A stretch of DNA of 64,000 bases from Clostridia bacterium (GCA_017936565.1 JAGBFG010000016.1:1-64000), one strand, 5' to 3'; positions 32,321 to 42,012 are shown, numbered from the stretch's first letter. A program made the numbers and translations. The notes: generated by a model from the letters alone, not told the origin.

Positions 32321-34588
32321 ATGAATACAAACAACACTTTAAGTCGCTTATCGGAGATTGCAACGAGAATTAAAGAGTTGCGTGAAATTATGGGCTTTTC
32401 CGTAAACGATATGATGCAAAAAACGGACGTGGATGAGCCAACCTACCTTTCTTACGAAAGCGGCACACAGGATATTCCTTTCTCCTTCATTCATAAATGC
32501 GCATTAGCCTTTGGTGTTGAAATGACGGAGCTTTTGGAGGGCAGCACGGCAAAGCTTTCCACCTATACGGTAACGAGAAAAGGAAAGGGGCAGGGCACCG
32601 CCAAGGAGGACGGCATTGATATTGCCAACCTTGCGCCCAAGTTCAAGGATAAGCTTGCCGAGCCCTATTACGTAACCTATGAATATTCTCAGGCGCAGCA
32701 AAACAAGCCCATTCATTTAACCACGCACAGCGGTCAGGAGTTTGACCTTGTTTTGAACGGCAAGCTGAAAATTCAGGTCGGCGAGCATTCCGAGATTTTA
32801 GAGGAAGGGGACAGCATTTATTACAATTCCTCTATTCCTCACGGCATGATAGCCGTTGACGGAAAGGACTGTACCTTCGTTGCGGTGGTTATGTCGGGCG
32901 ACAATTCCAATGAAACGGTTGTCAGAAAGAGCGTCATCGCCGCCAAAAAGAGCGAGCCGCTGGTTTGCGAAAAATTCCTTGACGTCAAAGAAAATGCAAA
33001 CGGGGAATTGGAGAGCATTCGTTTCAGAAACACCGAAACCTTCAACTTTGGCTTTGACATCGTTGACGGGATTGCGGATAGCTATCCCGAAAAGCTCGCT
33101 ATGCTTCACCTCGACAAAAACAAGGTGGAGCGCCGCTTTACCTTCAAGGATATCAAGAAGGCTTCAAATCAGGTGGCAAACTATTTTACGTCCTTGGGCA
33201 TCAAGCGGGGCGACAAGGTTATGCTGGTCTTGAAGCGCCATTACCAGTTCTGGTTCTGTATGGTGGCATTGCACAAGCTCGGCGCTATCGCCATTCCTGC
33301 AACAAATCAGCTGAAAGAGCACGATTTTGAATACAGATACAATTCCGCGGGAGTCAAGGCAATCGTATGTACCGCCGATGGCGACACCTATACCTATGCG
33401 CAAAGCGCCGCTAAGAAATGTCCGCAGGTAGAAAAGCTTTTGATGGTTGGCGGCGTTAAGGACGGCTGGCTTGACTTTGATAAGGAATATAAGCTCTTTT
33501 CAAGCAAATATGCGCGTCCCGAGGATTGCTCCGCGGGAGAAGAGCCCGCGCTTATGTTCTTCACCTCGGGCACCACGGGCAATCCCAAAATGGCGGCGCA
33601 TAAGCATACCTATGCCCTTGGGCATTACGTAACGGCTAAATATTGGCATTGCTGTGAGCGTGACGGCTTGCATTTAACCATTTCCGATACGGGCTGGGGT
33701 AAATCCCTGTGGGGCAAGCTTTACGGTCAATGGCTGTGCGAGGGCGCTGTTTTTGTCTATGACTTCGATAAGTTTGATGAAAACGATCTGCTTCCTATGT
33801 TCGCAAGGTACAACATCACCACCTTCTGCGCGCCGCCCACCATGCTCAGAATGCTTATCCGCGGCGACCTTTCCAAGTTTGATTTGAGCTCTATTCACCA
33901 TATGACCACAGCGGGCGAGGCATTGAACCCCGAGGTGTTCAATCAGTTCAAAGCGGCAACGGGTCTTGAAATTATGGAAGGCTTCGGTCAGACGGAAACC
34001 ACCCTTGCCATCGCCAATCTTGTCGGTATGACCCCCAAAATCGGCGCTATGGGTAAGGCAAACCCGCAATATGACGTGGACATTGTTGATCCTGACGGAA
34101 AATCGCTTCCCGCAGGCGAGATCGGCGAAATCGTTATTCATACGGATAAAGCGGTTCCGTGCGGTCTTTTCAGAGAATATTACCTTGACGCAGAAAAAAC
34201 GGCGGATGCCTGGCACGATGGTTTATACCATACAGGCGACACCGCTTGGCGCGATGAGGATGGATATTACTGGTATGTGGGGCGTGTGGACGACGTTATC
34301 AAGTCCTCGGGCTACCGCATCGGACCCTTTGAAATCGAAAGCGTGATTATGGAGCTTCCTTACGTCTTGGAATGCGGTGTTTCCGCCGCGCCCGATGAGG
34401 TAAGAGGTCAGGTTGTCAAGGCAAGCATTGTGCTTGTCAAGGGCACAGAGCCGACTGAGGCGCTGAAAAAGGAAATCCAGAACTACGTCAAGGAGCATAC
34501 CGCTCCCTACAAGTATCCGCGTATTGTCGTGTTCCGCGATGAGCTTCCCAAAACAATCAGCGGAAAAATCCAAAGAAATAAGCTTTGA
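32321..34588 (+). CDS. XRE-cupin-acyl-CoA synthetase fusion protein 1
   Basis: A 755-residue fusion. Residues about 10-70: XRE helix-turn-helix (RIKELREIMGFSVNDM). About 130-190: small-molecule-binding cupin (GQEFDLVLNGKL, EEGDSIYYNSSIPHGMIA). About 230-750: AMP-forming acyl-CoA synthetase, with phosphate loop TSGTTGNPK (near 414), GEALNPEVF, GFGQTE, YHTGD, GRVDDVIKSSGYRIGPFEIE and catalytic Lys in SGKIQR. It is closest in style to medium/branched-chain acyl-CoA ligases, so it would convert an acid, ATP and CoA to acyl-CoA. The start at 32321 has AAGGAGGG. The HTH could make it autoregulatory. Confidence 0.88.
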   Translation: MNTNNTLSRLSEIATRIKELREIMGFSVNDMMQKTDVDEPTYLSYESGTQDIPFSFIHKCALAFGVEMTELLEGSTAKLSTYTVTRKGKGQGTAKEDGIDIANLAPKFKDKLAEPYYVTYEYSQAQQNKPIHLTTHSGQEFDLVLNGKLKIQVGEHSEILEEGDSIYYNSSIPHGMIAVDGKDCTFVAVVMSGDNSNETVVRKSVIAAKKSEPLVCEKFLDVKENANGELESIRFRNTETFNFGFDIVDGIADSYPEKLAMLHLDKNKVERRFTFKDIKKASNQVANYFTSLGIKRGDKVMLVLKRHYQFWFCMVALHKLGAIAIPATNQLKEHDFEYRYNSAGVKAIVCTADGDTYTYAQSAAKKCPQVEKLLMVGGVKDGWLDFDKEYKLFSSKYARPEDCSAGEEPALMFFTSGTTGNPKMAAHKHTYALGHYVTAKYWHCCERDGLHLTISDTGWGKSLWGKLYGQWLCEGAVFVYDFDKFDENDLLPMFARYNITTFCAPPTMLRMLIRGDLSKFDLSSIHHMTTAGEALNPEVFNQFKAATGLEIMEGFGQTETTLAIANLVGMTPKIGAMGKANPQYDVDIVDPDGKSLPAGEIGEIVIHTDKAVPCGLFREYYLDAEKTADAWHDGLYHTGDTAWRDEDGYYWYVGRVDDVIKSSGYRIGPFEIESVIMELPYVLECGVSAAPDEVRGQVVKASIVLVKGTEPTEALKKEIQNYVKEHTAPYKYPRIVVFRDELPKTISGKIQRNKL

Positions 34589-34637
34589 TATACGAAAAAT
34601 CCTTTCCTACTAATATAAGGAAATTTTCAAAAAGCTA

Positions 34638-34666
34638 TTGACAAATGCTTTGAAATGTGGTATCAT
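34638..34666 (+). promoter_or_regulatory. promoter of T-box unit 2
   Basis: TTGACA (34638-34643), 17 bases, TATCAT (34661-34666), with the same AAAGCTATTGACA context as unit 1. Confidence 0.8.
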
Positions 34667-34672
34667 ACTGCA

Positions 34673-34950
34673 TATAAATTGAAAAAGGCGTTGACGAAGA
34701 GGGCGAGGGTCCTGCTTTTTCAGAGAAGCGGCGGTTGGTGCAAGCCGTGAAAAGCTCCCCCTTGTTTGTAGCTTCCGAGCCGAGAGGAAGAAAGAGCTAT
34801 CGAGTAGAACCTCTCCGCGTATGCTGCGTGAGTGCATAAGGGTTGATAGACCCTGAGGGGCAGTGTCTTGGCGCTGCAATTTGAGTGGTACCGCGGGTAT
34901 TGTAAAAATATGCTCGTCTCAAAGTATTTATCTTTGCGACGGGCTTTTTT
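34673..34950 (+). promoter_or_regulatory. T-box leader 2 (tRNA-sensing)
   Basis: Stem I apex GCGGCGGTTGGTGCAAGCCG, T-box core AGTGGTACCGCG (34884-34895) and terminator GCTCGTCTCAAAG/CTTTGCGACGGGC (34912-34944) with six T. The triplet one base before AGTA is ATC (Ile), again tentative. It is a diverged duplicate of leader 1 and should govern the following seven-gene run. Confidence 0.9.
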
Positions 34951-34975
34951 GTCGCTATTTACAGGGAGAAACAGT

Positions 34976-37261
34976 ATGCAAAATATGACGGGTCTTGATT
35001 TGAAAATCAAAGAAATGGCAAACCGTATTCGGGAGCTTCGTGAAATCGAAGGCTTGACGACAGCGCAAATGGCTCTGAAAACAGGTGTCACCGAGGCGGA
35101 ATATATCGTTTGCGAAAAGGGCGAGGCAGACTTGAACTTTGCCTTTATCTACCGCTGTGCCTCTGCCTTTAACGTCGACGTTACCGACATTATCGAGGGT
35201 AAAAGCCCGACGCTCAAATCCTATACCTTAACCAGAAGCGGAGAAGGGCAGCGCATTGAGGAAGCCCACGGTATGACCTATTTCAATCTGGCGCACGCCT
35301 TCCGTAACCGTATCGCGGAGCCGCTGTATGTCAGCAGCCGTTACAGCGAAAAGGCGCAGACGGGCGATATTGAGCTCACCACGCACGATGGGCAGGAATG
35401 CGATATCGTGGTCAGCGGGCACTTGAAAATTCAAATCGGCGACCATACCGAGGTATTGGGCCCCGGTGACAGCATTTATTACGATAGCTCCACGCCCCAC
35501 GGTATGATAGCGGTGGAGGGTGAGGACTGTCAGTTCTATGCCATCGTCTTAAATCCCACAGGCGCGCCTATCCCCGAGCTTCAGCCCGGTAAAATCGTGA
35601 AGGGTCAGCCTGTCAAGCGCGACAATAAGGAGAGAGTCTATTCTCAGTTTGTCGATACCGAGGAGGACGAAAACGGAACACCCACCTCTATTACCTTCAA
35701 GAATACAGACAGATTTAATTTCGCCTATGACGTGGTGGATGAAATAGCCAAGAAGGACCCCGACAAGCTGGCGCTTTTACATATTGCTGAGGATAAAACG
35801 GAGAAGAGAATTTCCTTCTCCGATGTGAAGAAAAATTCTTGCCGCGCTGCCAACTACTTCAAGTCCTTGGGCATCAAGAAGGGTGACCGCGTGATGCTGG
35901 TGCTCGGCAGACATTACCAATTCTGGTATGCAATGTTAGGGCTTCACCGTCTGGGTGCCGTCGCTATCCCCGCGATGAATCAGCTTCTTGACCACGATTT
36001 TGCCTATCGCTTTGAGGCGGCAGGCGTTTCTGCCATCCTTTGTACAGCCAAGGGTGCTGTCAGCGATGAGGTGGATAAGGCAGAAAAGAGCATCGAGGGA
36101 AGCCTGATTAAAATTATGGTCGGCGGCGAAAAAGATGGCTGGCGCAGCTTTGACGAGGAATGTGCCCTTTACAGCACCCATTTTGAACGCACCGCCGAAA
36201 CACCCTGTGGAGACGACACGCTTTTGATGTTCTTCACGTCGGGCACAACGGGCTATCCCAAAATTGCCGTTCATAACCATAGATACCCCTTGGGGCATTT
36301 TCATACGGCAAAATATTGGCACAACGTAGACTCCGATGGCGTTCATTTCACCATTTCCGATACAGGCTGGGCAAAGGCGCTGTGGGGTAAGCTCTACGGG
36401 CAATGGCTCTGCGAAGCGGCAACCTTTGTGTATGACTTTGAGCGCTTCAACGCCGCTGACATTCTGCCGATGTTCGCCAAGTATCAAATCACGACCTTCT
36501 GCGCCCCGCCCACGATGCTTCGTATGCTGATCAAGGAAGATATTTCCAAGTATGATTTTTCTTCCGTCAAGCATATGACAACGGCAGGCGAGGCATTGAA
36601 CCCCGAGGTGTATCGCCAATTCGAGCAGGCAACGGGCTTGCAGATTTTGGAGGGCTTCGGTCAGTCCGAAAGCACAATGATTATTGGAAACCTGACAGGC
36701 GCGCCTCATAAAATCGGCTCTATGGGTAAGCCTGCCCCCATTTATGATGTGGATTTGCTGTCCCCCGACGGAAAGAGCGTTCCTGTGGGTGAAACGGGCG
36801 AGATTGTCGTCAAGGTAAAGGATGGCGCTCCCTGCGGACTCTTCACGGGCTATTATAACGACGCGCAAAAGACAGCTGAGGTATGGCACGACGGCTATTA
36901 CCATACGGGTGACGTCGCTTGGCGTGACGAGGATGGCTTCTATTGGTATGTGGGGCGTGTGGACGACGTTATCAAGTCCTCGGGCTACCGCATCGGACCC
37001 TTTGAAATCGAAAGCGTGATTATGGAGCTTCCTTACGTCTTGGAATGCGGTGTTTCTGCCGCGCCCGACGAGGTAAGAGGTCAGGTCGTCAAGGCAAGCA
37101 TTGTGCTTGTCAAGGGAAAAGAACCGTCAGACGCCTTGATAAAGGAAATTCAAGAGTATGTCAAAACACATACCGCTCCCTATAAATATCCCAGAATTAT
37201 CGTGTTCCGCGATTCGCTTCCCAAAACGGCAAGCGGAAAAATTCAGCGCAGTCTTTTGTAA
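34976..37261 (+). CDS. XRE-cupin-acyl-CoA synthetase fusion protein 2
   Basis: A 761-residue paralogue of the preceding fusion, with the same three domains: XRE HTH (about 15-70), cupin (about 135-190) and AMP-forming ligase, with TSGTTGYPK near residue 421, GFGQSE, YHTGD and SGKIQR. A 173-bp stretch near the 3' end is 170/173 identical to the first copy, although the rest has diverged. It lies 16 bases before the P-loop gene, so it is the first gene of the ferredoxin oxidoreductase operon. GGGAGA precedes the ATG at 34976. Confidence 0.88.
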   Translation: MQNMTGLDLKIKEMANRIRELREIEGLTTAQMALKTGVTEAEYIVCEKGEADLNFAFIYRCASAFNVDVTDIIEGKSPTLKSYTLTRSGEGQRIEEAHGMTYFNLAHAFRNRIAEPLYVSSRYSEKAQTGDIELTTHDGQECDIVVSGHLKIQIGDHTEVLGPGDSIYYDSSTPHGMIAVEGEDCQFYAIVLNPTGAPIPELQPGKIVKGQPVKRDNKERVYSQFVDTEEDENGTPTSITFKNTDRFNFAYDVVDEIAKKDPDKLALLHIAEDKTEKRISFSDVKKNSCRAANYFKSLGIKKGDRVMLVLGRHYQFWYAMLGLHRLGAVAIPAMNQLLDHDFAYRFEAAGVSAILCTAKGAVSDEVDKAEKSIEGSLIKIMVGGEKDGWRSFDEECALYSTHFERTAETPCGDDTLLMFFTSGTTGYPKIAVHNHRYPLGHFHTAKYWHNVDSDGVHFTISDTGWAKALWGKLYGQWLCEAATFVYDFERFNAADILPMFAKYQITTFCAPPTMLRMLIKEDISKYDFSSVKHMTTAGEALNPEVYRQFEQATGLQILEGFGQSESTMIIGNLTGAPHKIGSMGKPAPIYDVDLLSPDGKSVPVGETGEIVVKVKDGAPCGLFTGYYNDAQKTAEVWHDGYYHTGDVAWRDEDGFYWYVGRVDDVIKSSGYRIGPFEIESVIMELPYVLECGVSAAPDEVRGQVVKASIVLVKGKEPSDALIKEIQEYVKTHTAPYKYPRIIVFRDSLPKTASGKIQRSLL

Positions 37262-37276
37262 GAAAAGAAAGAAGGA

Positions 37277-37942
37277 ATGGCTTTGCAAGAAAAGAGAATT
37301 ACCATTTTTTCAGGGCATTACGGAAGCGGAAAAACCAATATTGCCGTGAATTACGCCCTGCGTCTGCGGGAAAAGCACGAAAAAGTGGCTATCGCCGATA
37401 TTGATATTGTCAACCCCTATTTTCGCACTAAGGACAGCGAGGAGCTGCTTCGTCTTCACGGAGTCCGTCTGATTTGCTCCTCTTACGCGAACAGCAACGT
37501 GGATATCCCAGCTCTGCCCGCAGAAATGTACGCCATTACGGATGACAAATCTCTTTACGGCGTCTTGGACGTGGGCGGCGATGAAAGAGGGGCGCTTGCG
37601 CTTGGCCGTCTTGCCCCTGCCATACGGGAAGAGAACAACTATGAAATGGTCTTTGTTCTCAACAAATTCAGACCGTTGACACGTGACCTTGACAGCGCCC
37701 TTACCGTGATGAAGGAAATAGAGTGGGCGTCTGGTCTTTCCTTCACGGCGCTTATCAACAATTCAAATCTTGGCGCGGAAACCACTGAGCACGACGTGCG
37801 CGGCTCCGTGGCTTTTGCCAAAGAGGTAGCCGATGCCGCCGAAATTCCATTTTGGTACACTACGGTGCACGAGTCTCTTTCCTCTTGCTTTGCGGGAGAA
37901 GAGGCGTGCTACCGCCCGATTTTATTACAAAAACGAATGTAA
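37277..37942 (+). CDS. P-loop ATPase of the MinD/CobQ type
   Basis: A 221-residue SIMIBI-class ATPase. Walker A is GHYGSGKTN near residue 12, switch I ADIDIVNPYFRT and a DVGGDERG segment in place of a normal Walker B. Its place between the acyl-CoA synthetase and the oxidoreductase suggests an accessory role such as cofactor or cluster maturation. The exact function is not known to me. Confidence 0.75.
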   Translation: MALQEKRITIFSGHYGSGKTNIAVNYALRLREKHEKVAIADIDIVNPYFRTKDSEELLRLHGVRLICSSYANSNVDIPALPAEMYAITDDKSLYGVLDVGGDERGALALGRLAPAIREENNYEMVFVLNKFRPLTRDLDSALTVMKEIEWASGLSFTALINNSNLGAETTEHDVRGSVAFAKEVADAAEIPFWYTTVHESLSSCFAGEEACYRPILLQKRM

Positions 37943-37953
37943 AGGAGAACACC

Positions 37954-38160
37954 ATGGCAAAATTAACATTCAAAAGCGAAAAGTGTAAGGGCTGCGGTCT
38001 TTGTGTGGACGCTTGCCCGAAGCAAGTATTGGCACTTGACGCTGACACCATTAACCAAAAAGGTCATCATCCCGTGAAAGCGGTCAAGGAAGAGGCTTGT
38101 ATCGGTTGTGCGTTCTGTGCAACGATGTGCCCCGACTGTATCATTAAAGTAGAGAGGTGA
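37954..38160 (+). CDS. 2-oxoacid oxidoreductase ferredoxin (delta) subunit
   Basis: A 68-residue ferredoxin with two 4Fe-4S motifs: CKGCGLCVDACP and CIGCAFCATMCP. It passes electrons between the catalytic subunits and free ferredoxin. The start at 37954 (MAKLTF) has AAAGGAGA. It is followed within 7 bases by the alpha subunit. Confidence 0.92.
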   Translation: MAKLTFKSEKCKGCGLCVDACPKQVLALDADTINQKGHHPVKAVKEEACIGCAFCATMCPDCIIKVER

Positions 38161-38167
38161 GAAAACA

Positions 38168-39232
38168 ATGTCTGAAAAAGTATTGATGAAGGGAAATGAA
38201 GCCATAGCGGAAGCGGCTATTCTGGCAGGCTACCGTCATTATTTCGGCTATCCCATTACCCCCCAAACTGAAATTGCCGCATATATGGCAAAAAGAATGC
38301 CTAAAATCGGCGGAACGTTTTTGCAGGCAGAGAGTGAGGTTGCCGCTATCAATATGGTGTACGGCGTTTCCGCAACAGGTAAGCGCGTGATGACATCCTC
38401 TTCCAGCCCCGGTATTTCCTTGAAGGGCGAGGGCCTTTCCTACTTAGCGGGAGCAGACCTTCCCGCCCTCGTTGTCAACGTGCAGCGCGGCGGCCCCGGT
38501 CTTGGCGGTATTCAGCCCTCGCAAAGTGACTATTTCCAAGCCACCAAGGGTGGTGCGCACGGCGATTTTCATATGCTGGTTTTAGCGCCAGCTTCCGTGC
38601 AGGAAATGGCAGAGCTGACAGTCAAGGGCTTTGCTCTTGCCGATAAATACCGTATGACCTCTATGATTCTGGCAGACGGTACAATGGGGCAAATGATGGA
38701 GCCCGTTTCCTTGGATTTTGAAACGGAGCAGGCTCCCGAAAAGCCTTGGGCTGTAACAGGAACAAAATTACAGAGAAAGCACAACATCGTCAACTCTCTC
38801 TTCTTGAAGCCTGAGGAATTGGAAAGAACCAATTTTGAGCGCTACGAGCGCTACAAGTACATCGAAGAAAATGAAGTGATGTATGAGGAATATATGATGG
38901 AGGACGCGGAAATCTGCATTGCCGCCTTTGGTATTGCCGCCCGTGTTTCCAAAAACGCCATCAATGAAGCAAGAGCAAAGGGTATCAAGGTCGGTATGAT
39001 TCGTCCCATCACCCTTTGGCCCTTCCCCACAAAGCAGTTTGCAAAGGCTGCTGAAACGGTGAAGCAGTTTATCTCGGTAGAGCTTTCTATGGGTCAGATG
39101 ATTGAGGACGTGCGCTTGGCTGTCAACGGAAAAGCGCCCGTTACTCTCTGTAACAGAGCAGGCGGTATGATTCCTTCTCCTGAGCAGGTTCTTGCCGCTA
39201 TTGAGGATGCCGCAAAGAAAGGAGGCAACTGA
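38168..39232 (+). CDS. vorB: 2-oxoacid:ferredoxin oxidoreductase alpha subunit (VorB type)
   Basis: A 354-residue subunit. [41 protein letters not shown] and [14 protein letters not shown] match VorB of 3-methyl-2-oxobutanoate:ferredoxin oxidoreductase very closely. The complex interconverts a 2-oxoacid plus CoA with acyl-CoA, CO2 and reduced ferredoxin, in either direction. Branched-chain specificity is supported by the adjacent ilvE but is not proven; 2-oxoglutarate enzymes share the fold. Confidence 0.9.
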   Translation: MSEKVLMKGNEAIAEAAILAGYRHYFGYPITPQTEIAAYMAKRMPKIGGTFLQAESEVAAINMVYGVSATGKRVMTSSSSPGISLKGEGLSYLAGADLPALVVNVQRGGPGLGGIQPSQSDYFQATKGGAHGDFHMLVLAPASVQEMAELTVKGFALADKYRMTSMILADGTMGQMMEPVSLDFETEQAPEKPWAVTGTKLQRKHNIVNSLFLKPEELERTNFERYERYKYIEENEVMYEEYMMEDAEICIAAFGIAARVSKNAINEARAKGIKVGMIRPITLWPFPTKQFAKAAETVKQFISVELSMGQMIEDVRLAVNGKAPVTLCNRAGGMIPSPEQVLAAIEDAAKKGGN

Positions 39233-39233
39233 T

Positions 39234-39977
39234 ATGATCGTATTTGATAAACCTCACGCCCTTTCGGACGCGCCGTTGCATTATTGCCCCGGCTGCACCC
39301 ACGGTATTGTGCACCGCTTGGTTGCCGAGGTTATGGATGAGCTTGGCATTGAGGGAAGAGCCATTGGTATCGCTCCCGTTGGATGCTCCGTTATGGCATA
39401 TGACTATTTTAACTGCGATATGATAGAGGCAGCGCACGGCAGAGCCCCTGCCGTTGCCACGGGCGTTAAGCGCTCAGACCCCAACAACATCGTCTTTACC
39501 TATCAGGGAGATGGGGACCTTGCGTCCATCGGTATGGCTGAAACAGTACATAGCGCCGCCAGAAACGAAAATATCACCGTTATCTTTATCAACAACGCCA
39601 TTTACGGTATGACAGGCGGTCAGATGGCGCCCACCTCGCTTCCCGGGCAGGTAACCCAAACCTCTCCCTACGGAAGAGATGTGTCCCTTTGCGGCTATCC
39701 CATCAAGGTTTGCGAAATGCTTTCGCAGCTCGATGGTCCCGAGTATCTGGAGCGCGTTGCCGTCAACAACGTGAAAAACGTGAAAAACGCCAAAAAGGCT
39801 ATTAAAAAGGCATTTGAAAACCAAGTCAACGGAAAAGGCTTCTCGCTCGTTGAGGTCATATCCTCTTGCCCGACCAACTGGGGTATGACGCCTGCCAAGG
39901 CTTTGGCTTGGATTGATGAAAAAATGATTCCTTATTATCCTCTTGGGGTGTATAAGGACAGAAGCGCAAATCAGTAA
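39234..39977 (+). CDS. vorA: 2-oxoacid:ferredoxin oxidoreductase beta subunit (TPP-binding)
   Basis: A 247-residue subunit holding thiamine pyrophosphate: CPGCTHG at the N-terminus, GDGDLASIG with [11 protein letters not shown] (TPP/Mg motif), and [10 protein letters not shown]. The start at 39234 follows AAAGGAGG. It lies one base after the alpha subunit stop, showing tight coupling. Confidence 0.92.
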   Translation: MIVFDKPHALSDAPLHYCPGCTHGIVHRLVAEVMDELGIEGRAIGIAPVGCSVMAYDYFNCDMIEAAHGRAPAVATGVKRSDPNNIVFTYQGDGDLASIGMAETVHSAARNENITVIFINNAIYGMTGGQMAPTSLPGQVTQTSPYGRDVSLCGYPIKVCEMLSQLDGPEYLERVAVNNVKNVKNAKKAIKKAFENQVNGKGFSLVEVISSCPTNWGMTPAKALAWIDEKMIPYYPLGVYKDRSANQ

Positions 39978-39989
39978 GGAGGAAGCAAA

Positions 39990-40532
39990 ATGAAAACAAC
40001 ACAGTATTTGTTTGCGGGCTTTGGCGGTCAGGGCATCCTTTTTTCAGGAAAGTTCTTGGCATACCAGGGCTTGAACGAAGGAAAAAACGTCAGCTGGCTT
40101 CCTTCCTACGGACCTGAAATGCGCGGCGGAACGGCAAGCTGCAGCGTCATCATCAGCGATATTCCCGTCGGCTCTCCCATTGTTTCCAAGCCCGACGTTT
40201 TAATCGCGATGAACCTGCCCTCCTTGGATAAGTACGAGGACAGCGTCGTTCCGGGCGGAACGATTTACGTGGATTCCACTCTTATCAGCCGTAAGGTCAA
40301 AAGAGAGGACGTTACCGTTTATTACATCCCCGCTACGCAAATGGCGTCCGACAACAAAACCCCCACTCTTGCCAATATGATTATGATGGGTAAGGTTCTG
40401 GGCGTGGAAGGCACCTTTGACGAGGAAGAAAAGGTTGTCGCCGCGTTAAAGAAGGTTATCTCCGCCAAGCGCGCCGATATGCTGGAAGTGAACCTGAACG
40501 CTATGCGCTTGGGCAAGGATTATCAAGGATAA
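39990..40532 (+). CDS. vorC: 2-oxoacid:ferredoxin oxidoreductase gamma subunit
   Basis: A 180-residue gamma subunit: [14 protein letters not shown] at the N-terminus and [18 protein letters not shown], both diagnostic. It completes the delta-alpha-beta-gamma set of a four-subunit enzyme. Confidence 0.92.
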   Translation: MKTTQYLFAGFGGQGILFSGKFLAYQGLNEGKNVSWLPSYGPEMRGGTASCSVIISDIPVGSPIVSKPDVLIAMNLPSLDKYEDSVVPGGTIYVDSTLISRKVKREDVTVYYIPATQMASDNKTPTLANMIMMGKVLGVEGTFDEEEKVVAALKKVISAKRADMLEVNLNAMRLGKDYQG

Positions 40533-40555
40533 CGAAAAAGGAAGGGAAAACGAAA

Positions 40556-41626
40556 ATGGAAATCAGCATCACAAGAAACCAAAATCCCGCCGCAAAGCCT
40601 GAGGCTTCCAAGCTCGGATTCGGTAAATATTTTACAGATCATATGTTCATCATGGATTATTCTGTCGACAAGGGCTGGCATGACGCGAGAATTGTCCCCT
40701 TTGGCAATCTTTCCATTCATCCTGCCTGCACCGCTCTTCACTACGGCAGCGAAATTTTTGAGGGACTGAAAGCATACCGCCGCGCAGACGGAAAGGTGCA
40801 GCTGTTCCGTCCTATTGAGAACATCCGCCGTATGAACCGCTCGGCAGAGCGTCTTTGCCTGCCCACCATTCCCGAGGAGCTTGCCCTTGAGGTTTTGACA
40901 AAATTCATTACCTTTGAGCAGGAGTGGACGCCCGCAGCAGAAGGCACGTCCCTTTATATCCGTCCCTTTATGTTCGGAAACGATGAAACCTTGGGTGTTC
41001 ACGCCGTAAAGAACGCAACCTTTATCATCATCACCTCTCCCGTTGGCTCTTACTATGCAGAGGGCATCAACCCTGTTAAGATTATGATTGAAGCAGATGA
41101 CGTGCGCGCTGTGCGCGGCGGTACGGGTGAAGCCAAATGCGGCGGTAACTACGCGGCAAGCAACCGCGCAGGTCAAAAGGCAGAGGAGCAGGGATATTCC
41201 CAGGTTCTCTGGCTTGACGGCGTAGAGCGTAAGTATATAGAGGAAGTGGGCGCAATGAACGTTATGTTCAAGATTGACGGCGAGGTCGTTACCCCCGCCC
41301 TTCTTGGCTCTATTCTGCCCGGCATTACCAGAAAATCCTGCCTTGAGGTTTTGCGCTCCGAGGGATACCGTGTCAGCGAGCGGCGTTTGAGCATTGACGA
41401 GCTTGCAAAGGCGCTGGAAGAAGGAAAGCTCGAAGAGGCTTGGGGCTGCGGAACCGCCGCTGTCATTTCTCCTATCGGCGAGCTTTGCTATATGGGCAAA
41501 AAATATGCCATCAACGACGGAAAAATCGGCGAGGTCACCGCGCATCTTTACGAGGTTCTGACGGGCATTCAATGGGGTAAGCTTCCCGATACGTATAACT
41601 GGACCTATCCCCTGGAAGAAAATTGA
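40556..41626 (+). CDS. ilvE: branched-chain amino acid aminotransferase
   Basis: A 356-residue class IV PLP transaminase. FEGLKAYRRADGKVQLFRP and the PLP Lys segment AKCGGNYAAS match BCAT, and GCGTAAVISPIG lies near the C-terminus. It adds an amino group to the 2-oxoacid made by the preceding oxidoreductase, giving Val, Leu or Ile. It is the last gene of the T-box 2 operon, 23 bases after vorC. Confidence 0.93.
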   Translation: MEISITRNQNPAAKPEASKLGFGKYFTDHMFIMDYSVDKGWHDARIVPFGNLSIHPACTALHYGSEIFEGLKAYRRADGKVQLFRPIENIRRMNRSAERLCLPTIPEELALEVLTKFITFEQEWTPAAEGTSLYIRPFMFGNDETLGVHAVKNATFIIITSPVGSYYAEGINPVKIMIEADDVRAVRGGTGEAKCGGNYAASNRAGQKAEEQGYSQVLWLDGVERKYIEEVGAMNVMFKIDGEVVTPALLGSILPGITRKSCLEVLRSEGYRVSERRLSIDELAKALEEGKLEEAWGCGTAAVISPIGELCYMGKKYAINDGKIGEVTAHLYEVLTGIQWGKLPDTYNWTYPLEEN

Positions 41627-41659
41627 TGCTCAAAAAAATAAAAAAATAAAAAAAGGCTA

Positions 41660-41688
41660 TTGACAAAACAAAAACCTTGTGCTATAAT
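41660..41688 (+). promoter_or_regulatory. promoter of T-box unit 3
   Basis: TTGACA (41660-41665), 17 bases, TATAAT (41683-41688): consensus. Confidence 0.9.
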
Positions 41689-41694
41689 ACTCCC

Positions 41695-41962
41695 ATAATT
41701 TTCAAATGCGATGAAGGAATTATTTTCTTATCCGGGTTACTTGCAGAGAGTCGGCGGGTGGTGCGAGCCGATGTGATGGATTTGAAAAATCTCATTCCGG
41801 AGCAGAATTTCTGAACTGAAAGTAAGAAATTCCGGATGCCCCGTTACCATGGCTAAGGGCTTGATTGAGCCTTAATGAGTGACTGCCTTCTATGGCAGTA
41901 ATCAGGGTGGTACCGCGAAAGTCATTTTCGCCCCTGAAGCATACGCTTCAGGGGCGTTTTAT
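41695..41962 (+). promoter_or_regulatory. T-box leader 3 (tRNA-sensing)
   Basis: Stem I 5' GATGAAGG, apex GGCGGGTGGTGCGAGCC, T-box core GGGTGGTACCGCG (41905-41917) and terminator CGCCCCTGAAGC/GCTTCAGGGGCG (41929-41956) with a T run. In the specifier region GAA-CTG-AA-AGTA suggests CTG (Leu), in keeping with the LeuA-like gene that follows; this reading is tentative. Confidence 0.9.
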
Positions 41963-42012
41963 TTTGTTTGTAATGCAAAAAAGCGAAGGCTTACTTGAAA
42001 GGAAATAAAAAA

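Noticed and set aside
35936..36904. A 322-codon minus-strand frame opposite the second fusion gene
   Set aside because: Shadow of the ligase domain; it lacks a start site and homology.
38168..40532. Pyruvate:ferredoxin oxidoreductase
   Set aside because: The alpha subunit segments match VorB-type enzymes rather than PorA, and ilvE and the acyl-CoA ligases fit 2-oxoacids other than pyruvate.
40523..41572. A 349-codon minus-strand frame opposite ilvE
   Set aside because: It mirrors the codon structure of ilvE, has no ribosome site or recognisable domain, and lies wholly inside a confident gene.
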